A DNA stretch of 64,000 bases from Pseudomonas cichorii (GTDB lineage: Bacteria > Pseudomonadota > Gammaproteobacteria > Pseudomonadales > Pseudomonadaceae), in contig NZ_CP074349.1 of the NCBI RefSeq assembly GCF_018343775.1, positions 5,446,001 to 5,510,000 on the forward strand. Reading direction: 5' to 3'. Positions within the stretch are counted from its first letter, which is position 1. Every line of letters starts with the position of its first letter. Positions 27,980-36,675 of the stretch are shown one piece after another. The position numbers and the translations under genes were made by a program. A model generated the notes under the pieces. That model was not told the DNA's origin, made no database searches, and saw nothing but the letters and a program-made list of their open reading frames with translations.

Positions 27980-28093
27980 GGGCAAGCTCCTAGTGGATGA
28001 CCTTTTGCAGGCCTGGTAGCTAATCGACCCTGGGCATCAGCAAGGGTTCCACGCGATCTGGCACACAGCCATTATTAAATCGCAGGAACAAAG

Positions 28094-28118
28094 AAAGCCC
28101 CGCCTAAGCGGGGCTTTC
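28094..28118 (-). terminator. Intrinsic terminator (AAAGCCCCGC stem)
   Basis: AAAGCCCCGC-CTAAG-GCGGGGCTTT is a perfect 10-base stem on a 5-base loop (28094-28103 and 28109-28118). Its A/T tails suit termination of leftward transcripts from the acyl-CoA dehydrogenase gene. Confidence 0.8.
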
Positions 28119-28301
28119 CAGACTGTTTCCCTGATATCCCTTTCGTCCCGCCATCCTGGCAGGTATCCCTTCGTGTCCCTGTTATGTCTTATTGCGCATC
28201 CTGCGCTACGTCCATGGATTTAGAGTAACTTTGGATCCATTCTGAGGGAAGAGGCAAAAAGCCAACACGTTGTGTAAGCAAATGCTTACAGACTATTACC
28301 T
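28119..28301. promoter_or_regulatory. Intergenic region with two short palindromes downstream of the acyl-CoA dehydrogenase
   Basis: No gene is visible. TGTAAGC-AAAT-GCTTACA (28273-28290) has perfect 7-base arms. CTTCAAAATTTTGAAG (28300-28315) is a perfect 16-base palindrome that overlaps the stop codon of the dehydrogenase. Nearer the terminator, TATCCCTTTCGT and TATCCCTTCGT recur as an imperfect direct repeat. The two dyads look like protein-binding sites rather than terminators because no T run follows. Confidence 0.35.
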
Positions 28302-30080
28302 TCAAAATTTTGAAGCATCCATCAGATACAACGACTCACTGCCCGCACGCACGCTGGCATCCAGGGAATGGATACGCGGTAGCAGGCGGGCGAAGTAGAA
28401 ACGCGCAGTACCCAGCTTGCTGGCATAGAACTCTTCCTGCCCTTCCTTGCCCAGCGCTGCCTTGGCCATCCTCGCCCACATGTAGGCGTAAGCGGTGTAG
28501 CCGAACAGGTGCAGGTACTCGACCGAGGCCGCACCGATTTCGTTGGGGTTGGAGCGCGCGCGGTCCAGTACCCAGCGAGTGAGCTCATTGAGCATGTCCA
28601 GCGCAGCGCCCAGAGGCTTGGTGAACTCGGCCAGTGAGCTGTCGGATTCGCTGATGAAGGCCTGCACTTCGTCGGCGAACAACTGATAGAACGCACCGTT
28701 CGACCCGACAATCTTGCGGCCCACCAGATCCAGCGCCTGGATGCCATTGGTGCCTTCATAGATCTGGGTGATGCGCACATCACGTACCAGTTGTTCCTGG
28801 CCCCATTCGCGAATGTAGCCATGGCCACCGAAAACCTGCTGGCCGTGAACCGTGGTTTCCAGGCCGATATCGGTCAGGAACGCCTTGGCGACCGGTGTCA
28901 GCAGCGCGACCAGATCATCGGCGCGCTGACGAGCGGCATCGTCTTCGCTGAACTTGGCGATATCCAGTTGCAGGGCCACATAGCTGGAGAAGGCACGGCC
29001 ACCTTCGTTGAAGGCTTTCATCGTCAGCAGCATGCGGCGCACGTCCGGGTGAACGATGATCGGGTCAGCCGCCTTGTCCTTGTTTTGCGCGCCGGTGGGC
29101 GCACGGCTTTGGAGGCGGTCGCGGGCATATTCCACGGCGTTCTGATAAGAGCGCACGCCGGAGGCAAGCCCCTGAATGCCGACACCCAGGCGCTCGTAGT
29201 TCATCATGGTGAACATGGCCGCCAGGCCTTTATTGGGCTCGCCGATCAGATAGCCGACGGCATCGTCGAAGTTCATCACACAGGTAGCAGAAGCCTGAAT
29301 ACCCATCTTGTGCTCGATGGAGCCGCAACTGACGGTATTGCGCTCGCCCAGGCTGCCATCCGCGTTGACCATGAACTTGGGCACCAGGAACAGGGAAATA
29401 CCTTTAGGCCCAGCGGGCGCATCCGGCAGCTTGGCCAGTACCAGATGGATGATGTTCTCGGTCAGGTCGTGCTCGCCGCCGGTGATGAACACCTTGCTGC
29501 CGGTGATCTTGTAGGAGCTGTCTGCCTGAGGTATGGCCTTGGTGCGGATGATGCCAAGGTCAGTGCCGGCATGGGCTTCGGTCAGGCACATGGAGCCACA
29601 CCAGACGCCCGAGTACATGTTCGGCAGGTAAATCGCCTTGAGTTCTTCGCTCGCGTGGGTGTTGATCGAGACACAGGCGCCGGTGGTCAGCATCGGGTAC
29701 AGCCCGAACGCCAGGCTGCCGGAGTTGAGCATTTCCTCGACCTGAGCCGACACCACCTTGGGCATGCCCATGCCGCCGAAATCCGGGTTGCCGCCAACAC
29801 CGACCCAGCCGCCTTCAGCGTAGGTCCGGTAGGCCTCGGGGAAACCTGCCGGAGTGGTGACGACGGTGTCGTTCCAGTGGCAACCCTCTTCGTCGCCGTT
29901 ACGGCTGAGCGGAGCAATGGTTTTACTGCAGACCTTGCTTGCCTCTTCGAGGATCGCGTCGACCGTCTCGGCATCGACAGTTTCGGCAAGCGCGGGCAGT
30001 TGAGCCCAGAGTGTGGAAACTTCGAATACTTCATTGAGGACGAAACGCATATCGCGCAACGGGGCTTTGTAGTCAGCCAT
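28302..30080 (-). CDS. Acyl-CoA dehydrogenase (FadE/DmdC type, PA0506-like)
   Basis: 592 residues from ATG 30078-30080 (MADYKAPLRDMRFVLNEVFE). The N-terminal and middle acyl-CoA dehydrogenase domains are followed by the catalytic base in RITQIYEGTNGIQALDLVGRK near 440 and an extra C-terminal domain of about 130 residues, the layout of the 600-residue bacterial enzymes. It oxidises acyl-CoA to trans-2-enoyl-CoA with FAD in beta-oxidation; chain length cannot be told. A close paralogue lies at 31844-33649. A 28-base dyad lies about 130 bases upstream. Confidence 0.9.
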   Translation of the reverse strand: MADYKAPLRDMRFVLNEVFEVSTLWAQLPALAETVDAETVDAILEEASKVCSKTIAPLSRNGDEEGCHWNDTVVTTPAGFPEAYRTYAEGGWVGVGGNPDFGGMGMPKVVSAQVEEMLNSGSLAFGLYPMLTTGACVSINTHASEELKAIYLPNMYSGVWCGSMCLTEAHAGTDLGIIRTKAIPQADSSYKITGSKVFITGGEHDLTENIIHLVLAKLPDAPAGPKGISLFLVPKFMVNADGSLGERNTVSCGSIEHKMGIQASATCVMNFDDAVGYLIGEPNKGLAAMFTMMNYERLGVGIQGLASGVRSYQNAVEYARDRLQSRAPTGAQNKDKAADPIIVHPDVRRMLLTMKAFNEGGRAFSSYVALQLDIAKFSEDDAARQRADDLVALLTPVAKAFLTDIGLETTVHGQQVFGGHGYIREWGQEQLVRDVRITQIYEGTNGIQALDLVGRKIVGSNGAFYQLFADEVQAFISESDSSLAEFTKPLGAALDMLNELTRWVLDRARSNPNEIGAASVEYLHLFGYTAYAYMWARMAKAALGKEGQEEFYASKLGTARFYFARLLPRIHSLDASVRAGSESLYLMDASKF

Positions 30081-30207
30081 GGCAAACCTCACAAGCAGGG
30101 AGCAAGAAAAACCTGAAAAAGAAGATCCGGACATGCTACATGCCTGGAATCAGGTGGCAATGATCGCGAGTCTAACCGAACAACGATTCAGAGACATAGG
30201 GTCATGG

Positions 30208-30235
30208 TGTGACTATAAATCAATTTAAAGTCACA
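30208..30235. promoter_or_regulatory. 28-base near-perfect palindrome upstream of acyl-CoA dehydrogenase
   Basis: TGTGACT-N14-AGTCACA with the inner half also symmetric (TAAAT-CA-ATTTA); only one base pair per arm and the centre break symmetry. It lies about 128 bases upstream of the dehydrogenase start. The half-site distance is far larger than the Crp/Vfr spacing (TGTGA-N6-TCACA), so it is a different operator type. Confidence 0.5.
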
Positions 30236-30306
30236 TACACGACAGACAGACGAAACAACACGGCGCCGTCAGACAGACTGCGCCGCTCACGTGCAGTTCG
30301 TCTATA

Positions 30307-31605
30307 TCAGCTCGCGGCGTCAGCGGTACGCACCGCTCCGCGCTTGTTCAACTGAGTGTGGGAAATGACGCAGTTACGGCCCGCGCCCTTGGCGGCGTAC
30401 AGCGCCTGGTCGGCAGACTTGAGGACTTCTTCCGGCGTGCGGTGCTCGGGCTGACGCTCGGCAACTCCGATACTCACCGTTACCGAAACACTGTTGGACG
30501 CTGTCGCTCCCCGTTTTTGCCGACCTTGCTGGTCGTCCTTGGGGCGATTGTCCTGGTTGCGCAGCAGGATTTCGTAATTGGCGATGCTTTCGCGGATGGC
30601 TTCAAGGTGCGGCAGGCATTCCTCCAGGGTCTTGCCAGCGAAAACGATAGCGAACTCTTCACCGCCATAGCGGTAGGCCTTGCCGCCACCATTGGTGATT
30701 TTCGACAACTTGCTGGCCACGAGGCGCAACACCTGATCGCCCACATCATGGCCGTGGGTGTCGTTGAATTTCTTGAAGTGATCGACGTCGCTCATGGCCA
30801 GCACATAATTGCGCCCCAGACGCTGCATACGCTCATTGAGCGCACGACGCCCCGGCAAACCGGTGAGTTCGTCGCGAAATGCCATCTGATAGGCCTCATG
30901 GGCGACCGCCGCGGCAATCATCAGCATCACCTGGCTGCACAGGATATTCAGGGTGAACGGCAGGATGAAGGTCTTGGGCAATGCCCAGAAGAGTCCCAGC
31001 AATCCGACGATCTGCGCTGCATGCAAAGGCCGTGGCTTTTCCAGGTATTGCCAGATCAACAGACCGAACGAACCCAGAAACATCGCATACGACAACTGGA
31101 TCAGACTCATCCACGAACCATGCAGCGCCGGCCAGCGGATATCCGCCAGCCAGGTCTGCACTGCGACGGGATAACTTTGCTCAAGCCCGAATGCAACACC
31201 GCCCACAGCCACCAGCACCGCAATACGCGCCACCAGATCCTGGAACAGGTGCGTACGCTCTTCCCAGGCCGCGTAAAGCCCGAACATCAACGGCAACAGC
31301 AGACACACAAGATGAAAGATCACCGCCGCGTCTTCGCGAACCTTGCCATTATCGCGGTAGTAATCAGTCTGAGTGTCGAGCAGAAAGTAGGCGACGTAGA
31401 CAGTGATCATCAGAAACAGCTCACGCTGACGCCGGTACACACCGCAATACGCACCGCCCAGCAACAGCACCAATGTCGGCAGCACGTTGAACAGGGAGGT
31501 GAAGAAAACGTTCAGGTCCTTGACGTAGGCAGCCGCCAGCCCTGCAAACAACAACGCTGCAGAAGGGAGAAAATGACTCAATCGTGCAGCAGATGGACGC
31601 AACAA
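30307..31605 (-). CDS. Membrane diguanylate cyclase (GGDEF)
   Basis: 432 residues. About 230 N-terminal residues form seven or so membrane helices; the GGDEF domain follows (about 240-410) with active site YRYGGEEFAIVF near 312 and the FRDELTGLPGRRAL entry motif. The active site looks intact, so it should make c-di-GMP. The RxxD inhibitory site is absent (NGGG at that position). A hydrophilic insert (RPKDDQQGRQKRGATASN) interrupts the domain. The only workable start is TTG 31603-31605, backed by AGGAGATATT upstream. It lies between the two acyl-CoA dehydrogenase paralogues. Confidence 0.88.
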   Translation of the reverse strand: MLRPSAARLSHFLPSAALLFAGLAAAYVKDLNVFFTSLFNVLPTLVLLLGGAYCGVYRRQRELFLMITVYVAYFLLDTQTDYYRDNGKVREDAAVIFHLVCLLLPLMFGLYAAWEERTHLFQDLVARIAVLVAVGGVAFGLEQSYPVAVQTWLADIRWPALHGSWMSLIQLSYAMFLGSFGLLIWQYLEKPRPLHAAQIVGLLGLFWALPKTFILPFTLNILCSQVMLMIAAAVAHEAYQMAFRDELTGLPGRRALNERMQRLGRNYVLAMSDVDHFKKFNDTHGHDVGDQVLRLVASKLSKITNGGGKAYRYGGEEFAIVFAGKTLEECLPHLEAIRESIANYEILLRNQDNRPKDDQQGRQKRGATASNSVSVTVSIGVAERQPEHRTPEEVLKSADQALYAAKGAGRNCVISHTQLNKRGAVRTADAAS

Positions 31606-31790
31606 GGGGAATATCTCCTACTCGGCATCGGAGTGAATATCTGGAGCAGTGGCATTGTGCCTCTCTCCAGTGAACAATGCATACAGCAGGATTGATAGCT
31701 GGCTACTTTTCTGTAACGGCAGGAGATCGAAAAGGTTTATTGATTGCTTGAGCAAGAAAGCGCTTTCTCACGCTTTTTCATCAACCTACG

Positions 31791-31826
31791 AAAAAGCCGC
31801 CTGACCCGAAGGGCCAGACGGCTTTG
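31791..31826 (-). terminator. Intrinsic terminator after the second acyl-CoA dehydrogenase
   Basis: AAAGCCG-CCTG...CCAG-ACGGCTTT forms a stem with one bulge, closed by ACCCGAAGGG, and a leftward T run (AAAAA at 31791). It stands 18 bases beyond the dehydrogenase stop. Confidence 0.8.
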
Positions 31827-31843
31827 AGCTACGACCGGACTTG

Positions 31844-33649
31844 TCAGTAAGCCAGGCCGAAGTCTTCCTCTTTCATGTCCATCAGGTTGCCAGCACCGGA
31901 AAGGATGGCGGCGACGTGAGTACGGGTACGCGGCAGGATGCGCTGAAAGTAGAAACGCGCAGTCTGCAGCTTGGCGTTGTAGAAGGCTTGCTCGGAAGTC
32001 CCGGCTGCCAGTTTCTCGGCCGCCAGACGCGCCATGTCGGCCCAGAAGTAAGCCAGGCAGGCATAGCCGGAATACATCAGGTAATCCACCGAAGCCGCAC
32101 CGACTTCTTCACGATCCTTCATGGCGGCCATGCCCACTTTCATGGTCAGCTCGCCCCATTCCTTGTTCAGCGCTGCCAGTGGCGTCACGAATTCCTGAAC
32201 GCTTTCGCTGCCTTCGTTGGCCTGGCAGAACTTGTGGACGATCTTGGTGAAGCCCTTGAGCGCTTCGCCCTGGGTCATCAGGACCTTGCGGCCCAGCAGG
32301 TCCAGCGCCTGGATGCCGGTGGTGCCTTCGTACAGCATCGAGATACGGCTGTCGCGAACGTTCTGCTCCATGCCCCACTCGGCGATGAAACCATGGCCAC
32401 CGTAGATCTGCACGCCATGGTTGGCGGCCTCGAAGCCCACCTCGGTCATGAAGGCCTTGGCAATCGGCGTCATGAACGCCAGCAGTGCGTCGGCGGCTTT
32501 CTTCTGGTCTTCGTCTTCGCTGTACTTGACGATATCGACCTGCTTGGCCGTGAAGTACACCATGGCCCGCGTACCTTCGGCGAAAGCCTTCATGGTCAGC
32601 AGCATACGGCGCACGTCAGGATGAACGATGATCGGGTCAGCGGCCTTGTCGGGCGCTTTCGGGCCGGTCAGCGAGCGCATCTGCAGACGGTCGCGAGCGT
32701 ATTTCAGGCCACCCTGGAACGCGACTTCGGCGTGGGCCAGACCTTGCAGTGCAGTCCCCAGACGAGCGGTGTTCATGAAGGTGAACATGCAGTTCAGGCC
32801 TTTGTTCGGCGGACCGATCAGGAAACCCTTGGCCGAATCGAAGTTCATCACGCAGGTGGCGTTGCCGTGGATACCCATCTTGTGTTCGATGGAACCGCAG
32901 GTCACGGCATTGCGCTCACCGATGCTGCCGTCGGCGGCAGGCAGGAACTTGGGCACGATGAACAGCGAAATACCCTTGGTGCCCGCCGGAGCATCCGGCA
33001 GACGCGCCAGTACGATATGGACGATGTTGTCGGCCATGTCGTGTTCGCCAGCGGAAATGAAAATCTTGGTGCCGGTGACGTTGTAGGAACCATCGGCCTG
33101 AGGCTCGGCCTTGGTGCGCAGCATGCCAAGGTCGGTGCCGCAGTGAGGTTCGGTCAGGCACATGGTGCCGGTCCATTCGCCGGACACCAGCTTGGTCATG
33201 TAAGCCTCTTGCTGCTCAGGCGTACCGTGCTCGGAAATGGTGTTCATCGCGCCGTGCGAAAGGCCCGGGTACATGCCCCATGACCAGTTGGCCTCGCCAA
33301 CCATCTCGCTGACGGCCAGGCCCAGAGACTCGGGCAGCCCCTGACCGCCGTGATCGACGTCATGGGCCAGGCTCGGCCAGCCGCCCTCGACGAATTGCTT
33401 GTATGCCTGTTTGAAGCCGGTCGGCGTCTTAACGCCCGACTCGCTCCAGGTGCAACCTTCGGTGTCGCCGACACGGTTCAGGGGAGCCAGTACCTGTTCG
33501 CAGAACTTGGCACCTTCCTCAAGAATGGCATCGACCATATCTGGCGTTGCGTCCTGGCATGCCGGCAGACTCTGATAGTGCGCCTCATAACCGAGCAGCT
33601 CATCACGAACGAAACGAATATCACGCAAGGGGGCCTTGTATTCAGGCAT
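31844..33649 (-). CDS. Acyl-CoA dehydrogenase (FadE/DmdC type, PA0508-like)
   Basis: 601 residues from ATG 33647-33649 ([19 protein letters not shown]). Same architecture as the gene at 28302, with catalytic Glu in [19 protein letters not shown] near 447. Long shared blocks such as [20 protein letters not shown] show clear common descent. It catalyses the first step of acyl-CoA beta-oxidation. Two PsrA-like boxes lie about 100 bases upstream, suggesting repression by the fatty-acid sensor PsrA. Frames extending upstream carry no homologous residues. Confidence 0.9.
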   Translation of the reverse strand: MPEYKAPLRDIRFVRDELLGYEAHYQSLPACQDATPDMVDAILEEGAKFCEQVLAPLNRVGDTEGCTWSESGVKTPTGFKQAYKQFVEGGWPSLAHDVDHGGQGLPESLGLAVSEMVGEANWSWGMYPGLSHGAMNTISEHGTPEQQEAYMTKLVSGEWTGTMCLTEPHCGTDLGMLRTKAEPQADGSYNVTGTKIFISAGEHDMADNIVHIVLARLPDAPAGTKGISLFIVPKFLPAADGSIGERNAVTCGSIEHKMGIHGNATCVMNFDSAKGFLIGPPNKGLNCMFTFMNTARLGTALQGLAHAEVAFQGGLKYARDRLQMRSLTGPKAPDKAADPIIVHPDVRRMLLTMKAFAEGTRAMVYFTAKQVDIVKYSEDEDQKKAADALLAFMTPIAKAFMTEVGFEAANHGVQIYGGHGFIAEWGMEQNVRDSRISMLYEGTTGIQALDLLGRKVLMTQGEALKGFTKIVHKFCQANEGSESVQEFVTPLAALNKEWGELTMKVGMAAMKDREEVGAASVDYLMYSGYACLAYFWADMARLAAEKLAAGTSEQAFYNAKLQTARFYFQRILPRTRTHVAAILSGAGNLMDMKEEDFGLAY

Positions 33650-33970
33650 AGCGATAAACCTCTGCTGATGAATCCTGGAACGAATGACCGGGCGGTCGCC
33701 GGGAGCAAACTCCCAGGCACCAGACAATCTCGTATGCCTTACGGTCAAACAGGTGTTTGAAACATACGTTTACGCCTAAACCTTGTCAATAGCGCTTCAC
33801 ACACCGTTTGTCATCAATACGCTACAGGCCGCGCACGCAAAGGCATACAGCGTCGAGAAAACGATACTGTGAGTCTAGATGAGGGAAAAGAGGTTGCGCA
33901 GGCGATACAGGCTGCTGGCAGGGGGAAATTCAGAAAATGCCGCCGTGCACGGAAGGCACGGCGCAGGGGA
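33650..33970. other. Intergenic region with the acyl-CoA dehydrogenase promoter
   Basis: Divergent space between the dehydrogenase start and the end of the small flagellar-like gene. It holds the PsrA-like double box at 33746-33772 and, beyond that, no coding frame or repeat that I can support. Confidence 0.5.
33746..33772. promoter_or_regulatory. Two overlapping PsrA-like operator boxes
   Basis: CAAAC-AGGT-GTTTG (33746-33759) and GAAAC-ATAC-GTTTA (33759-33772) both fit the PsrA consensus (G/C)AAAC-N4-GTTT(G/C), the second with one end mismatch. They share one base. PsrA represses beta-oxidation genes in P. aeruginosa and is released by long-chain fatty acyl ligands. Confidence 0.65.
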
Positions 33971-34267
33971 TCAGGCGTAAGTGTCGATCAGTGTACCCAG
34001 CGCTTCATCGCTGGCTTTCTGAGCTGCCAGACCCGCCTGGATCTGTTCTTTGCCAGTGGCCAGCTCAACGATGTTGGCGGGCAGGTCGGAACGCTGGCTA
34101 CGGTCGACCGAGCGCAGGTTTTCGAGCTGGAAATCCGAAGACTGGCTTCTGCCGGAAACTTCGATGTTGGTGCTGGCGATCTGGGTGGCCGCCTGATCGA
34201 CACGCTCCTGCCCAACCTGAATCGCGCTCAGGCCTGGATAGAGAGTATTGTTCATGGTGATTTGCAT
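33971..34267 (-). CDS. Small protein resembling joined flagellar axial termini
   Basis: 98 residues. The N-terminal LYPGLSAIQVGQERVDQAATQIASTN resembles the flagellar rod/hook N-terminal motif (L-x-G-L-x-A-x-Q-x-R-x-D-x-x-A-x-N-I-A-x-x-N). The C-terminal ELATGKEQIQAGLAAQKASDEALGTLIDTYA resembles their terminal coiled coil. The large central domain is absent. In P. aeruginosa a small hypothetical gene occupies the same place between bioD and the acyl-CoA dehydrogenases. ATG 34265-34267 follows GAGGAACGG. A flagellar role is an inference from motif similarity only. Confidence 0.6.
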   Translation of the reverse strand: MQITMNNTLYPGLSAIQVGQERVDQAATQIASTNIEVSGRSQSSDFQLENLRSVDRSQRSDLPANIVELATGKEQIQAGLAAQKASDEALGTLIDTYA

Positions 34268-34429
34268 AAGCCGTTCCTCAGTTCAAATAGCGAACAGGAG
34301 CTATTGAACCAGTAAATGCAGCGGAATACTCGACAAAAAGACTAATGGCACATAGCCGGATAATAGGTTATGCCTTGAACCGGGCAAAAGCGCCTTGTGT
34401 ATCAGCGACATAGTGAATGTGTTTCAAAA

Positions 34430-35110
34430 TCAGTCGAGCAGTTCCAGGTGCAGATGTTCCGCAACGGCATCGGCACTCGCTTTCTTGAGGCGCGGCACAC
34501 GCCCGATACAGGGTGCTGGCAGGCGCTCGGACAGGGTCGCAAGGTTTTCTTCCAGCCGTGAGGTCTTGGGCTCGATGATATTGGCGACCCAGCCCGCCAG
34601 TTGCAGCCCGTCCTGGGCGATGGCTTCGGCAGTCAGCAGCGCATGGTTGATACAACCCAGGCGCACACCCACCACCAGAATGACCGGCAGCCTCAGCCCC
34701 ATGGCCAGATCGGAAAGGTTGCTCTGATCCGCCAGCGGTACGCGCCAGCCGCCCGCGCCTTCGATCAGGGTGAAATCCGCGTTTCGTTCCAGCAGGCGGC
34801 GCATGGGTTGCAGCAAGGCATTGACCGTCAGCGACACACCGGCCTCCCGGGCGGCCAGATGCGGCGCGATGGCGGGCTCGAAGGTGTAGGGATTGACGTC
34901 GTCGTAGCCAAGCTCCAGCGAACATTCAGCCAGCAAGGCCAGGGCATCGGCATTGCGCAGCCCTTGGGGAGTGATGACACTACCGGAAGCGACAGGCTTG
35001 CCCGCCGCCGTGCTCAGCCCAGCCAGTCGGGCCGCATGCAGCAGGCCAGCGGCGACAGTGGTCTTCCCCGCGTCCGTATCGGTTCCAGTGATGAAATACG
35101 CAGCACTCAT
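34430..35110 (-). CDS. bioD: Dethiobiotin synthetase BioD
   Basis: 226 residues from ATG 35108-35110. P-loop GTDTDAGKTTVAAGL near 8, catalytic Lys in KPVASG near 37, and IEGAGGWRVPL near 110. It closes the ureido ring of dethiobiotin from diaminopelargonate, CO2 and ATP. It is the last gene of the bioBFHCD transcript, 31 bases after bioC. bioA is not here; in Pseudomonas it lies elsewhere. Confidence 0.95.
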   Translation of the reverse strand: MSAAYFITGTDTDAGKTTVAAGLLHAARLAGLSTAAGKPVASGSVITPQGLRNADALALLAECSLELGYDDVNPYTFEPAIAPHLAAREAGVSLTVNALLQPMRRLLERNADFTLIEGAGGWRVPLADQSNLSDLAMGLRLPVILVVGVRLGCINHALLTAEAIAQDGLQLAGWVANIIEPKTSRLEENLATLSERLPAPCIGRVPRLKKASADAVAEHLHLELLD

Positions 35111-35141
35111 CTCGGCATCCTTCCCTTGTCTCGCAAGCCCA

Positions 35142-35951
35142 TCAGTTTTTTTCCAGCACCCCATAGACCACTTGATAAGTCGCGGGCAGCCCAGGCTCCT
35201 GACGGAACCTTTCGTACGCCTCGACCAAGCCACGAATCCGCGCCCTTCCCGTCAGGCCACCGGGACGTCCGGGATTAAGATTATGCGCGCCCAGCGCTTT
35301 AAGCTCATGGGTCAGGCTGCGCACATCCGGGTAATACAACACGTGAGGCCGAACCTCAAGACTGCGCACCCGCAAGCCACTGGCCGCGCACAACTGACGA
35401 TAGTCATCCCGCTCGCGAAAGCGATTGACGTGCACCAGCCCATCGACGCTCTGCCAGCTTTCCCGAAGCTCCTGCAAAGTGCCGACACACAGACTGGAAA
35501 ACGCGAATACACCGCCCGGCTGCAAGACCCGGCTGGCTTCACCGAGCACGGCTGCAAAATCCGCACACCATTGCACCGCGAGGCTGGAGAACACCAGTTC
35601 GCAACGGTGCGCCTGCAACGGCAGGCGCTCGGCATCGCCAGCCACAAAGTGACGGGCGCCGCCCAAGGGACGGGCATGACGCAACATGCCTTGGGCGATA
35701 TCCAGTGCAACACCTTCGCTTTGCGGGAAGGCCTGCCCCAGCACCCGGCTGAAATAACCCGTGCCGCACCCCAGATCCAGCCAGCGCGAAGGGCTCAGTG
35801 TTTCAGGCAAACGGGCGAACAGTTCATGACCGACTGCGCGCTGCAAATCGGCCACGCTGTCGTAACTGCCGGCAGCCCGGGAAAACGATTCGGCCACCTG
35901 ACGCTTGTCAGGCAGGCCGCCCGGTAATTTCACGTGAGAAAGATCAGTCAT
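35142..35951 (-). CDS. bioC: Malonyl-ACP O-methyltransferase BioC
   Basis: 269 residues from ATG 35949-35951. SAM-binding motif [16 protein letters not shown] near 58, and [20 protein letters not shown] at the N-terminus, typical of BioC. It methylates the free carboxyl of malonyl-ACP so that fatty-acid synthesis can build pimeloyl-ACP methyl ester. Its start overlaps the bioH stop by 8 bases (ATGACTGA). Confidence 0.93.
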   Translation of the reverse strand: MTDLSHVKLPGGLPDKRQVAESFSRAAGSYDSVADLQRAVGHELFARLPETLSPSRWLDLGCGTGYFSRVLGQAFPQSEGVALDIAQGMLRHARPLGGARHFVAGDAERLPLQAHRCELVFSSLAVQWCADFAAVLGEASRVLQPGGVFAFSSLCVGTLQELRESWQSVDGLVHVNRFRERDDYRQLCAASGLRVRSLEVRPHVLYYPDVRSLTHELKALGAHNLNPGRPGGLTGRARIRGLVEAYERFRQEPGLPATYQVVYGVLEKN

Positions 35952-36675
35952 CGCCCGACTCATGCAAGAAGGCCTGGATCGCCGCTGCCACGCCGTGGGG
36001 GTTTTCCAGAATGAAGGCATGGCTGGCCTGTTCAATCAGACCCACTTCTATATCAGGCAACAATGCCAGCAGGTCGCCCGCAGCTTCGGCAGGCACGAAC
36101 GCATCGTGCCCCGCAAACAGATGCAGTTGCGGCCCGCGATAGGTCTGCAAGGCACTGCGGGTATCGAGTTGCCCGAGGACTTTCAGGCCATCGACCAGCG
36201 TATTCGTCGACGTCTGTGGCGCTCCGGCCTTGAGCAGCCGTGACAGGCCGCGCGGGTCTTCAGCGCCTTGGGTACACAACAGGCTGAAACGCTTCAAAGT
36301 CGCTTCGGAGTCAGCCGAGCAACCGGCCAGAAAAGCCGAGAACTCGCCTTCCGCCATCGCATTGGGCCACGCGCCACGGGTCACGAAACTGGCATTGCTG
36401 GCCAGGGTCAGCAGCCCGCAGCAGTCATCGCCGCGTCGTGCCGCCAGCTCCGCAGCCAGCATGCCACCCAGCGACCAGCCGCCCAGCCAGGCACCGGTCG
36501 GGATATTGGCGTCCAGTTCGTCGAGCCATTCCTGAACATCACAACTGTCGAGGTCCGGCAACGGCTCGATCTCGACCCGCAAATGCTCGTCAAGCCCGCG
36601 CAACGCGGCCGCCAGCGGCTCAAGTGGCGAGACACCAAGGCCCCAACCGGGTAGCAGGATCAAACGATCACGCAT
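35944..36675 (-). CDS. bioH: Pimeloyl-ACP methyl ester esterase BioH
   Basis: 243 residues from ATG 36673-36675. Alpha/beta hydrolase with nucleophile elbow [14 protein letters not shown] near 75, oxyanion LLPGWGLG at the N-terminus, acid in FAGHDAFVP near 198, and terminal His in [10 protein letters not shown] near 226. It removes the methyl group after pimeloyl assembly. Overlaps of 8 bases with bioF and bioC indicate coupled translation. Confidence 0.92.
   Translation of the reverse strand: MRDRLILLPGWGLGVSPLEPLAAALRGLDEHLRVEIEPLPDLDSCDVQEWLDELDANIPTGAWLGGWSLGGMLAAELAARRGDDCCGLLTLASNASFVTRGAWPNAMAEGEFSAFLAGCSADSEATLKRFSLLCTQGAEDPRGLSRLLKAGAPQTSTNTLVDGLKVLGQLDTRSALQTYRGPQLHLFAGHDAFVPAEAAGDLLALLPDIEVGLIEQASHAFILENPHGVAAAIQAFLHESGDD

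Noticed and set aside
31841..33283. 480-codon plus-strand frame antisense to the acyl-CoA dehydrogenase
   Set aside because: Shadow of high-GC codon bias; product is a low-complexity His/Gly/Val mix with no domain, while the opposite strand is a full acyl-CoA dehydrogenase.
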